A program made the translations under genes and the position numbers. Under the pieces are notes generated by a model. The model was not told the origin of the DNA. It searched no databases and worked only from the letters and a program-made list of their open reading frames with translations. Positions 23,475 through 35,398 of a stretch of 64,000 bases of DNA are shown piece after piece (position 1 is the stretch's first letter; every line of letters starts with the position of its first letter). Source of the stretch: Phycomyces blakesleeanus NRRL 1555(-) (Eukaryota > Mucoromycota > Mucoromycetes > Mucorales > Phycomycetaceae); contig NW_017265137.1 in NCBI RefSeq assembly GCF_001638985.1, positions 2,233,554 through 2,297,553 on the forward strand, written 5' to 3'.

Positions 23475-26400
23475 TACTGGATAATAACGGCGATAAAAAG
23501 ATTAAGAAGACGAGGAGGAAGAGGAAGGAGAAATAAGAGAAAGGTAAAGAGGAGGAGAAGAAAAAATTGAAGCTTTTAATGTTCTAAAGTGCCTTGATGA
23601 ATCAATTGAAAAAAAAATGAAAAAAAAAATATCTGGGGCGTTTGCTTACGTAGGATTGAATAACCTATTTCTCGCTCTTTGTTTCTTTTTGCAAATAAGT
23701 CAATAGTAGAATGCCTTTTGTGCGTATTTGTTTTGTAAGCACAATGCAGCCACTCTATTATTGGCTTTCACACATTTTGATAAATAAGGAGTCTAAATGG
23801 AGAGCAATAGAGATAGATGTAGAGGGGGGGTCAAGGGTTCAAAGTTGCTTCCAGACTCTTTCTTGGTTATTATTATTATCATTTTTTTTTGGGTTTCTTT
23901 CCCCTTACTTTTCTTCTTCTTCTTCTTCTTTTGTCTTGTGTAGTTTAGAAGATTGTTATAATGGTGGACCTAATTCATATGCCTTATTTATTATACATCA
24001 TTAGTTTGGAATTCTAATTCTAATTCTAATTCTAATTCTAATAATAATAATAATAATCTATATAATAATTATTTTCTAGTATGAACATTGCAAGGCTACA
24101 TAGTTTGGACTGCAGAACCAAGCAGACAAGAATAGTTGAGGATTCAATAGAAATATAAAGATACATACATAAATATGTATATAGATAGATAGTTTTCTTG
24201 TTTTTACTGATTAATCTGCACAGCTAAAGAAAGCAAAAAAGATAAATTACCTTAATTTCCTACTCGGCGTCACGTCAAAAAAGGTTTGCAGGTGTATATC
24301 CAAAAGATGCAAACAAACAATCTACAATGGCATGAATCTGCATGGTGTAACAAGTCATTTATTTAAATATCACAATTACAATTATGATGACTATCTTTTT
24401 GCTGCTCAAGTCTGTCCTGTCCTTGCCTTTATTTTATTTTTTCTTGGGGGGTTGACATTCTTTAAATGATAATCTCATTCTTATTCTTATCCTTATTTTG
24501 CAAAGATTTTGTCTCAAAAAACATTATACAATTTGTTTTCTGCATTCCAACTAATAATTATACTAGATTTGCTGAAAGATAGACTATAATTTATGGCCAA
24601 TATTCTTCATGTAATTGTGTTTCAAGTAATAGTAGTATCTATTTGGTTTGTTCAAATGCAATGCACTGATCAAATACCTATAATGTTAGCCTGAGAACAA
24701 TATTTTGATCACCAAGTCAATAATATGCATTATTGCAGGAGAATACCGTTGTTCTGGGGTATATTATTTTTTTATATATATATAATTAATATATCTTGGT
24801 TCAGAGTGTGGCTGTGTTAAATATCAAGTCAATACGGAACAAGTCTGTTTTGTATTGACTTGTACATTAAAATCTCTAATATTCATTGGTATCAAAAGTG
24901 CATAGATCGAAATATCCTTCTCTTTCCCTCCCTTTTGCTTTAACCACCCCTTTGGCTATGTCTGTTGAATAGCTCTGGTGACAAAAAGAATTCACATAAA
25001 TGTACCTCTTTGTTATACTGTAGATATGAATTATACAAGTAGCAATATGTATTCTTTTACTATTTAACTCATACTTTACTTTCTATTTCTATTTCCATTT
25101 CCATTCCCAATTATATATATATATATTATATACTAAAATATTCATGACGTACAATCTAGTTACACACAGACACACACACAAGGCCGTATCTCCCAGTTAG
25201 ATTAGAGGGGGCTAATCGGAGTGTGGGTCTCTTTACTCTATTTTATTGATTAAGAGCCCTATTTTTCTTTTATATTTTTTTTTATTATGGTTGCTATTAT
25301 ATATTTTCCATGTGCGTCATTTAGACTGTACTAGATCCCCCATTAACGACTCGAGTACCTTTTATATTTTATTTAAAAATAAAAATAAAAATAAAATATA
25401 TATATATATATATATATTCCTCTTCTCACTTACTCACTCACTCACTTACTCACTTACTCGCTCACTCGCTCACTCGCTCACTCGCTCACTCTCTTTATAT
25501 ATATGCATACATAATAAACATATTGTTGGGATTGTTTAAAAATGCTGACATCACATTAAATTCTATGCACAAGCCAATTTCATTTTTATTTTTACAAAAA
25601 AATAAATAAAAATAAAAGCTCATATAGGCATAGTCATGAACAATATTAATAGTAATATATACAGCAATTATATATATATATGTAAAAAAGAATATTATTA
25701 TCGTTATGAATTAATAATAATAATAATAATAATAAAAGTTTTTTGAGTCTTCTTGTTATTGGAGATCCAAAATAAATGAACAAATGGCTTCATAACCGTA
25801 AGAATCCTCTTACTCATTTTTTTTTTAAAAAAAAAAAAGTGGTTTGAAGGCTTAGATTGAAACATGGATCAAAGCTGAATATATTTCAATATCCAATAAA
25901 TTATCATATACGCATATAAATATATATTGGTTTGTTTGTTTGTAAAACATTACTCATACAAAGTTTTATAAAGATATCGAAGAAACCAAAAAACCCCCCC
26001 CCCCCGAGAGACATGAGATTGTCGTAATAGGATAAACTTTGAAATATATTTGGATATTTAAACTCAGTAAAACCAATTCATGTTTCTCAATTCACCCAAT
26101 AAAATGATGAACTGAATCAAAACTACGAGATCTTCACTAAAGTAATTTTTCTTTTTTTTAAAAAATAATAATACTCGGAATCCAATTGAATTTCTTTATC
26201 AGAATTTTATAAGAATAAGACCTTTTTTTTATATCTTATTTTAATATATCGCATTCATTCATATAAAAAAAATCATGAAAAGATAAACAGAATTTCAGTA
26301 AAAGTAAAGGGTCATTTCTATACTTTTCATATAAGTCTTTCATTATTTACCATATCAAAGGTTACACTAGATTGACTTGGTAACTAAACCTTCCAGAAAG

Positions 26401-27366
26401 CAGGTTGCGCAGTAAAAATACCAAAAATAAATAAATTAATTAATAAAAAAACAATATATATATAATGATAATAATATTCTTCTTTTATTATTATTATTAT
26501 TATTCATAGCTTTTGAATATGTAGTATGTTTATAATAAGTAAAAAAAACTGTGTATGTATATTATGTATATATAAATGTTATGCCATATCAGATCAGATC
26601 ATATCAAATCAGATCAAATCAATAAGGAGTATAATGTTACCAAAAGGCTGATAATAATAATAATAATAATAATAGCCAATATAAGGCCAAGTAAAGTAAG
26701 AAAGGGTGAGGACAACAAGAGAAAGAAATAGAGAAGGAGAAGGAAATGGGGATTTGGTTGGTACACTATTGAATACATAAATTAAAACTGTAATAAGCTT
26801 ATTCTCTTATCTGAATGACATCAATACTATAATAAAACATAATAAAAACGAATCTAAACCTTTATATATACACATAAGACTCAAAGCCGTTTTCAGTATT
26901 CCTTTACTACTAAATATATATACATATATTTTTATCATATTTACTATGACTTGAATAACCAAATAAATTATATAATATCTTTCTTTTTTTAAAAAAAAAA
27001 CGATACCCTTGAATGAGTGTACGTATATATACATACGTACAGAGAGAGAGCGAAAACCTTGCAAGGCCAATAATAAATTAAAGGAGAAAACATTTGGAAA
27101 TTCAGTCTCAGAATATTCTGAGACATAGCAGTCCACTGTTTTTTTTTAATGGGTGTTTCTCGTTTTTTTTTTTGCTGTTTAAAAAAAAGCATGCGCATCA
27201 CACAGAATAACAAGTCACAGATGTAAAACGTCGGCGAAAAAATCAAAAAAAAAGAAAGTTTTTTTTTAATTATATATGTATATATATATATCAAGAAATA
27301 AGGAAATAAAATCTTGCTCCCTCCTTTCTCCCTCCTTCATCAGCTTCATTAAAAAAAAAGGGAATC
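23475..27366. other. Gene-poor, AT-rich region
   Basis: A 3.9-kb stretch with no convincing gene. It holds TCTAAT repeats (24008-24040), (CACT/CGCT)n-like repeats (about 25430-25493), several (AAT)n tracts (25713-25735, 26650-26673), an ATCAGATCA repeat near 26588-26620, a C-run at 25995-26005 and many TA tracts. The last few hundred bases should contain the ARB1 promoter. Confidence 0.5.
25428..25493. repeat. CTCA/CGCT tetranucleotide repeat array
   Basis: About 16 tandem tetranucleotides, with CTCACTTA-type units changing to CGCTCACT-type units along the array. Confidence 0.8.
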
Positions 27367-29421
27367 ATGAGTGCCATTTCAGCATCCAAGGCTAAGCGTC
27401 TCGCAGCAAAGGCTGCCAAGGGTGGCAAGGCTGATTCTGGCAAGGATTCCGGCAAGAACACTCCCATTTCGACCAAGACTACATCCGCAGAGGATCTTAT
27501 GGACAAGTTGAAGATCAATGTCGACCGTACTGCCACCGGTAACTACTCTTCCCAGGAAAGAAGCAGAGATATCAAGATCGAGTCATACTCTCTCAACTAC
27601 CACGGTCGTGTTCTTATCGATAACGCTACCATCGAACTCAACTTTGGCAGACGTTATGGTCTTTTGGGTGCTAACGGTTCTGGAAAGTCTACCTTCCTTA
27701 CCTCCCTTGCCGAGAGAGATATCGAGATCCCCGAACATATCGATGTAAGTATTTTTTCTGGATTCATACGCACATACATATAATGTGCATGTAGCCCAAT
27801 GGGAGAAACTAGGTTTTTCTTTCATTTCATTTCATATTATCAATTCAGACACAAACAAACAAACAAGTATACAATTGTATATATTTGTACATCTTGTACA
27901 TCTTGTAAATTTATTTTGTTTGTGTCTGAATCGATAATATGAAATGAATCATTCAGGTTTTTAATTATAGATAAACTTACCCATATTTTTTTTTGGTAGA
28001 CCTACCTCCTTAACCAAGAAGCCGAGCCTTCTGACATGAACGCTGTCGAGGCTGTCATCCTTCACGCCCAGAAGGAAGTCGCCCGTCTCGAGAAGCAGGT
28101 CGAGGAACTCCTCAGCCAGGATGATGGTGCCGACAACCCGCTTTTGGATGATATCTATGAGCGTATCGAAGGCATGGATCCCTCCACCTTTGAGGCCAGA
28201 GCTTGCTCTCTCCTTTCCGGTCTTGGTTTCAACACCGCTCAGATGAAGAAGGCCACCAAGGACATGTCTGGTGGTTGGCGTATGAGAGTCGCACTTGCGA
28301 CTGCCCTTTTCATTAAGCCCACCCTCTTGTTGTTGGATGAGCCTACCAACCATTTGGATCTCGAGGCCTGTGTGTGGCTCGAAGAGTACCTCAAGACCTA
28401 CGACCGTATTCTTGTCGTCGTTTCCCACTCCCAGGATTTCCTCAACGGTGTCTGCACAAACACCATGAACTTGAACCACAAGCGTAAGCTCATCTACTAT
28501 GGTGGTAACTACGATATGTTCGTCAAGATTAAGGAGGAAAACGAGGTCAACCAGGCCAAGGCCTACGAGAAGCAGCAGGAAGAAATTGCCCACATCAAGA
28601 AGTTCATTGCCTCTGCCGGTACCTACGCCAACTTGGTCCGTCAGGCCAAGTCCAAGCAGAAGATCATCGACAAGATGGAGGCTGCTGGTTTGATCGAGAA
28701 GGTCGAGAAGCCCCAGGCCTTCAAGTTTGCCTTTACCGATGTCGACAAGCTCCCCCCACCGGTCCTTGCCTTCCAGGAGGTCTCATTTGCCTACAGCGGT
28801 AAGGTTGAGGACTGTCTCTACCGTCACATCGAACTCGGTGTCGACATGGACTCCCGTATTGCCCTCGTCGGTCCTAACGGTGCCGGTAAGTCTACCCTCC
28901 TCAAGTTGATGAGCAACGAGCTCGTGCCCACCGAAGGTCGTGTCCAGCGCCACACTGCCCTCAAGCTTGGCAAGTACTCCCAGCACTCCAACGACCAACT
29001 CGAGATGGATCTGTCTCCCATTGACTACATGAAGAAGCATTTCCCTCACGAGAGCACCCAGACTGACCACTGGCGTCAGCAGTTGGGTCGCTATGGTTTG
29101 ACCGGTGCCCATCAGACCTCTCCCATTGCCCACCTTTCCGATGGTCTCAAGTCCCGTCTCGTATTCGCCGAACTTGCCGTCCTCCACCCCCACATCATCT
29201 TGTTGGACGAACCTACTAACCATTTGGATATGGAGTCCATCGATTCGCTCGCCAATGCTATCAACAGCTTCAAGGGTGGTGTTGTCCTTGTTTCCCACGA
29301 CTTCCGTCTGATTTCACAGGTTGCAAAGGAGATCTGGTTGTGTGAGAACGGTGACATTGCCCGTTTCCCTGGATCTATTGCTGAGTACAAGGAGGGTCTC
29401 AGAAAGAAGGTCAAGATCTAG
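27367..29421 (+). CDS. ARB1: ABC-F ATPase ARB1 (ABCF2-like)
   Basis: ARB1 is a soluble twin-cassette ABC-F ATPase that shuttles with pre-ribosomes and supports 40S and 60S biogenesis and export. Two exons (27367-27744, 28000-29421) give 599 residues. After an Ala/Lys-rich N-terminus, cassette 1 has Walker A GANGSGKS (101-108), signature MSGGW (215-219) and Walker B LLLLDEPTNHLD. Cassette 2 has Walker A GPNGAGKS (417-424), the Arb1-type signature LSDGLKSRL and IILLDEPTNHLD with the switch His in LVSHD. No membrane segments are present. Codon use is strongly biased to C-ending codons, fitting high expression. The single intron carries a long inverted repeat, listed separately. Confidence 0.96.
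27826..27948 (+). repeat. Long inverted repeat (34-nt arms) inside the ARB1 intron
   Basis: Arms 27826-27859 and 27915-27948 are complementary at 33 of 34 positions. They enclose a 55-base loop that contains a perfect 14-base palindrome (TATACAATTGTATA, 27868-27881). In the pre-mRNA this would fold into a strong hairpin between the donor (27745) and acceptor (27999). It could be a small MITE (a TCAT direct repeat flanks it, weakly) or an intronic structured RNA. Confidence 0.85.
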
Positions 29422-32110
29422 ATGATTTAAAGTGTTGTTTTTTAGATTTGTTTTTAAAAAAGAAAAAAAAAGAAGAAAGAAAAAAAAAAGACCATAAGAA
29501 AAACCTTGAGGAGAAATACCTCTATATTTTTTTTTATTTTATATATATACTATTCTCCCTCTATCTATCTCCATTTCTATCTCTTTTTATCTCTATTCCT
29601 CTATCTCTATTTTCTCTCTCTCTATCTATCTTTTCATCCTTTAGATTCTTTGGTCAAATTCTCTTAATTTTGTGCCAAAATTACCCTTTTGCAGTTTGAT
29701 ATATATATATATTCTTTATTTTCCACATGTATTAAAATAAATCATTAGTTTGGCTGCCCTTTTTATATATATACACAATACATGTGTCTATGCACAAAGA
29801 TATAATAATATTTTACCTATTGAAAGGGAAAAAGCATTTGGTACAGAATTTAACCTTGCATTACCAAAGTAGTATTTTGCTATTACATACAAAGACCATT
29901 TCTACAAAGAAAGATAGCCTTATCCTGAACTATAATTTTGCTTACAAGACTTGTTTACATATGAGTATTTGTATAGTATGAGTAATAGTTAGAAAGGTCT
30001 TCTTTTGTTTCATAAAAAAAAGAAACTTGATTCACTAGTCTTGGTATATATATATAACATCAAGACTGTTAAGATTGCATCACTGTCACTGTTTATCCAC
30101 GCCACTGATGCTGTTCATCAACCTTTTTCTTTTTAAGGTTTGTGTAATCTACGCCCCCCTTTTTTTCACTTGCACCTCACCAGCCACAATAGATTTCCTA
30201 GACTCACTTTCTTTTTTTAATGCCTATTTTTTCTTTTTTTGATTGGCTTATGTTGTTGAGAAATCTCAACTTTACATCGCAATTTCTTATCTATACACAT
30301 TCATATCTCTCTCCTCTTTTATCGCCAAGAGCTTCAGTTTACTACAAATTCTTTTGGAGAATAGTGTCACACTACCAGTAGATAGCCCTCAACCAAAACC
30401 CCTTTTTTGTTTAGTTGTAATCTTTTATATATGTCTTAAAATTGTCAGGTTACTACTTGGTCAAGGTCACTTGTCAGCTAATCTTAAAATACATTCTACT
30501 CGCTCAAAGAGCTTTTAACTAATCCTCGCCTAGTCTCTCAGGTACCTTTCCGTACTGATTTAGTATACAGTACGTCATTTTATTTTTCTTTATTTCTAGA
30601 ATTAAGAGTTGGATACGATGTACACTCACACAGCCATTACAATCAAAACAACGTTGCTTACCAATATTAAGTGGTAATTCCTAAAGATGTATTAAAAAGA
30701 AAATAATTGCTTACTCATGAGGCTGAGAAAACAGTCTGTGGGCTTACATACATACATACATATATATGTATATCCAGCCACTGACGTCTCTTTACACTTT
30801 GTGAGGATCTGTACACCCTGACTCCACAAATTATGTAACAATGTATGATATTCTCACAGGCTTATCATCGGATTATATGTACCTCTTGAACGCAGATCAG
30901 GTTCTCTTCCTTTTCATTTTTTTTTAAAAAAAAACACATCTCTGCTGGTACTTCCTGTACACTTTGGTGAATTAGTTCTAAACCAAAACAGGGAAAGACG
31001 GGAGTTGGAGGTTTTTTTCCATGTGTGACTTTAGCCCTTTTTATATTCCAAAAGATTGTGCTTAAAGTCCATAATTTTTTAGGGATATTCTCTCTATCTC
31101 TCTATGTCTCTTGACAAGACGCCACCCGAATTAAATATAGCTTTGCACAGACACAGTAGCACTTGTATAACCACACGCATATTTGTATAGATGTATACAC
31201 TTCTTTTCTGTGCATTTATTCTGGCCAAAACTCAAACTGTATACCGTATCCATCTTGGCCGCTTATTTCTTACTTCTTACTATTATTCTTATTATCCCTC
31301 TATCCGTGATCACGTCACAATTCTCAGTACACTGATATTCTCTAGACTTTTACATGCCTTATTCTTTTAGGCTGATTATGTCCTCTCCCCTCAGTCAGTT
31401 TCTTAACTGCCATACAGCTACGCACAAGCAAAATTCACTCATCACTCCTCTTTATCTTGGTCATCAAATCTTGGCTCAGTCAGTGTACACTCTAAAGTAT
31501 TGATAACCTTGATGAATTCATTTCTTTACTCTATTTTATTTTTTGGAATTCACAAATTCAAATATGTACTCTTAAATCTGTTGAATACATAATTATCATC
31601 ACTTTCTCTTTCCCTCCTACCTCCTAATAATTTCTTTCTCTCATCTTCCTCCTTGTCTACCTAAACTTGATCTTGCCCAGATGATCTTTATTTTGTCAAT
31701 ATATATATATATATATCTATTCTTTGTTGCTCCTGGTTGAAACCCTTTTGCTAGGCCTATTGTTTGTTATTTTATTTATGATAGTCGCCTCGTAAAACAA
31801 TATTGATATTAATAATAGTATTACTAAAGGTCAACAGTGTTCTATTGAACCTTTATGTTCTTTAATATCTTTAATTGATCGATTTTTCTTTGTAGTAAAC
31901 TTGACAAAATTATAGTTATCATCAAAATACACTTACATATATAGATACTAACATGTAAACTCCCGCCTTTTTTCTTTTTTACTTATTTTTTATTGACTGG
32001 GGTTTCTATTTAAATGTAGGTGATGTGGTATTAAAATAAATCCAGATTAGGACGTCTTGATTCGGATCCCTAGAGTTAATTTCGACCACAACCTCTCCCT
32101 TAACTTACCT
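29422..32110. other. Gene-poor region downstream of ARB1
   Basis: The first part is the ARB1 3'UTR and A/T runs (29450-29660). The rest is pyrimidine-rich on the plus strand. A 91-codon frame at 30243-30518 is hydrophobic but lacks codon structure. No confident gene. Confidence 0.45.
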
Positions 32111-32636
32111 TCACAAAACTCTTGATGTGTGCGGATACGGAACGTTTATTCTTATCTTTTGGAGCCTTTCTTTGTAAGAGTCCCCATTCACTCCTGACAA
32201 TATCATATCAATTAAATATCCATGCGTGTTTTCTTCGGTTTCCCTGTAACTTTCCCCTAATTCATTTTCTAATAGCAAGTCTGAAGTAGCATTGTTTCGC
32301 ATAGTCTTTTCTAATGTATTTAGTAATTGCTCTTCATCCTAAGCCGTCTATATTTTCTAATCCCTAGAGTAGTATTGGCTTACTTACTCTCACTAATTCA
32401 AGCAAATCTTTTTGTTTTTTGTTTTTAAAAAGGATCATTTCCCTTGTTTTCTCTCCCCATCTTCTATCTCTCTTTATATTCCTTTTGTTGTTACCCGTAA
32501 TATCTGGTACCGTTTGCTTTACAATAAAAAGAACAAAAAAAAAAGAACAAAATCTTCCCGCGGAAGTCTTCAGTTTATCATAAACATTAGGTTTGTAGTG
32601 TAGTATTAAACTCCCCAAGATAATGTTCTGTTCTTT
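32111..32636 (-). CDS. Hypothetical spliced ORF (partial model)
   Basis: Two minus-strand exons join in phase 0. Exon 32636-32388 reads KEQNIILGSLILHYKPNVYD and on to KDLLELVR. A 49-base intron (GTAAGT...TTAG, 32387-32339) follows, and exon 32338-32111 reads DEEQLLNTLEKTMRNNATSD to PYPHTSRVL and a stop. The second exon has good codon texture and a mixed acidic/amphipathic composition. The 5' exons were not resolved; an earlier exon-like piece (NRDVDWLWNESK) lies near 32700-32740. No family is recognised. It may be a real lineage-specific gene or a decaying one. Confidence 0.35.
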
Positions 32637-33073
32637 CTTGCCAATGTATTAGGTTTAATATTCTATTCTGGTTTATTTTTATCATCGTCTTTTGACAACT
32701 ACACTTTGGACTCATTCCACAACCAGTCAACATCTCTATTCCCCAATTTTATTCACCAATTCCTATCTTTCTCTCTTATACATACATACACATAAACACA
32801 CATTCTATCCTAGCTTGCTTTCTTGCTTGCTTGTTTTAGGCTCCTTTTTACAAATGTGTCTAAACCCCACCATTTCTTACTTTAATTTTTTCAAAAAAGA
32901 AAAAAAGGAAAGCGCTAGAAGATACAAAGTCCCCTTGTTTAGCCCTGAATCAATAATCATCTAAAAATATACTCAATAAACCAAGTATAATAGCTTCCTC
33001 ACCCCCACACCTAGACAGACAATAAAAGCAATAATAAATTGGACCAAAAGAACAAAGTCGTGTATATTATTCT

Positions 33074-33126
<53 letters not shown>

Positions 33127-34237
33127 ATAAGAAGAAAAGGTAACAACACAATCGATTAATATAGCTGTGCAAGTAGAACTTGTAAACTTATTCAAGATAT
33201 CCAATTGGCTCACATTTCCGGATACTTACACTTGGCACAAAGTATTGATGATAGCATTGAAAACAATACTATCAACAGAGTTTCGACTATGTTTGGTTGA
33301 CTGGTATCAAGGGAAATCTTTTCTTATTTGATTTTATTTTTGATAATAATTAATGAACCCAAAGAAGAATCTGTTTCAATTTGCCTTTTTTTTTTGAAGC
33401 TGAACATGGTCCAAGAGAAAGAGAATAGAGAGAATAATAATAATAGTAATAAATGAGATGATATGATATTAGATGATATTATACGAGAGAGAAAATTACT
33501 TGGCATTTAATGTTAATATTGGCTGCAAATTCAGTAATATAAGCGTACATAATACATAGACATAGAAAAGGAATGGTTAGTATCTATTTACCTATCTATC
33601 TATTTACCTATCTATCTATTTACCTATCTATAATTCTATTTTGATTGAAATGAATATGAAGAGTAATACATTGCAATTATGATAGCAATGTATATGTATA
33701 TTATAGGTGCACTCCTTAAAAACAATTGATAACTTAATGGCTGATAAGAGAGTAATCCCTTGACTGAATAATCAAGAATACACGCATACTAGATACATTG
33801 TATGTATGCTTGTGAATTCAACACAACAATATAAAGAACAAGGAACACATAATAAATACTCAATGCTTAATACTCAAATAATCATACTAAGCCTAATGCT
33901 AATCACAAAGGGGTTAAAGAAAAGAAGGGGGATGTAGAAAGAGGGGCAGAGATTTTTCTTTTTGTTGGTTTACTTTAATTTCTTTCTTTATTCATTTATT
34001 TTACCTAGTAAAAAAAAATTAAGAATAAATAGGCTGTCTAGACCCTTGCCTACTACGTCCCTTTACCTTGTTCCTGGTCTTGAAGCCCTCTTCTTTTTAT
34101 TTTTATATATTATATATTATATATTATTATTATTATTATATATATATATATAGTGTGTGTGTGAGTGTGAGATATATAGAGAGAGAAAGAGAGAAAGAAA
34201 AAGAAACCTTGCTGTATTATGCCCGCCCGTTCGATGA
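32637..34237. other. Intergenic, repeat-rich
   Basis: AT-rich, with an (AGT)n tract and CTATCTATTTAC repeats (about 33585-33632). May hold unresolved 5' exons of the minus-strand ORF to the left. Confidence 0.4.
33074..33126. repeat. (AGT)n trinucleotide microsatellite
   Basis: About 17 uninterrupted AGT units. Confidence 0.95.
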
Positions 34238-34530
34238 CTAGGTCCCATGCAATTGCATCGCTTCAACAAACTGCTCGGTTCTCCTATCGATCATGTCCGC
34301 TCTGCTCAACTCCACTTCTTGTTAGAATTCACGGGTCATTTGTATACAAATGGTTAAATAGTCACTTTGCGGTAAGAATATAAAAAGAGAGATAGACCAA
34401 TAAACTTTCTCTTCTTCTTCTTTTATTGAGTTTTATAGTGACAATTCCAATTTTCAGAAATCCCACCACGAATTCATGCATCTCGTAGTCAACCTTCATC
34501 CCTCAAACCATTAGAGAGCTTTTGGGTCCC
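34238..34530 (-). CDS. Possible C-terminal exons of an unrecognised gene
   Basis: Exon 34317-34238 reads VELSRADMIDRRTEQFVEAM and ends QLHGT then stop. An upstream exon-like piece (34530-34494: TQKLSNGLRDE) joins it across a GTTGAC...ACAAG intron in phase (G|AA), giving ...LRDEEVELSRADM. The region is far less AT-rich than its surroundings. The peptide looks like a helical tail. No family is recognised and no start was found, so it may be a remnant. Confidence 0.3.
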
Positions 34531-35398
34531 TTTTATTTTATTTTATACTTTTATATACATTTCCTATCAATTTAAAACAGCCTCTTTACCTTTTGTTCTT
34601 ACTATTATTCCTATGTAATTCACTTCATTTCTTTTCATTTCTTTTATTATACTATATTTTTATATGCTATTATGTAGATACCTACCTACCTACCTACCTA
34701 CCTACATTCACATATACATATATGTGTATATATCTATTATTCTTTTCTATATTTTCTATGCCATTTAATGCTTTATTAAAAATAATAATAATAATATAAT
34801 ATATATATTACTTTTTCATTACTAGACATTTGCTACTCATAGCAAAATCGTAACTTCGCTCTAATTATTTCACTATACACATTCTAATATATTTCTTATA
34901 TATATAAAATACCTTGGTGTACAATATTTCATGAAAATAATGTTGTGTCAAAATGTAGCATTTCACACACAAATATTATATATAACAAGGTTTCTAATCT
35001 TGAAACACTACTATGATCGTTTTCAGAAAATAGTACAAGTGTAAAATTAATCGAAAAGTCAAAGCCCTATTGTTCAACCGTAATATATATATATATAATA
35101 TTCACACTGTGACTCTTGTGAGACTAATTAGGACTGTATAACAGGTACTTTTCTAAGGATTCCAAACCTGAATATATATATATATACCTATTAAAAACCA
35201 GAGTAAAGAAAAAAAAAGGGCTCAAATATCGAATCTTTCTCTTTCTCTCTTTCTCTCTCTTAAATTCCCTTTTTTTTGTATCCCTTCTTCCTGTAAAAAT
35301 CATCACTATTACTATTACTATTACTATTAACACTAGTACGAATATTACTACTTAATAATAATACTAATAGTTTTAGTAATAATAATAAAAGAAGAAAG
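34531..35398. other. Intergenic region upstream of the lipid phosphatase
   Basis: Includes a CTAC tetranucleotide array (34680-34705) and TA tracts. The last 100 bases have ACT/AAT repeats and should hold the 5'UTR of the phosphatase gene. Confidence 0.5.

Noticed and set aside
28783..29298. Long minus-strand frames over ARB1 (also 27961-28593)
   Set aside because: Antisense shadows of a highly codon-biased gene; no family match.
30243..30518. 91-codon hydrophobic plus-strand frame
   Set aside because: Composition follows the T-rich DNA; no splice sites, homology or codon bias.
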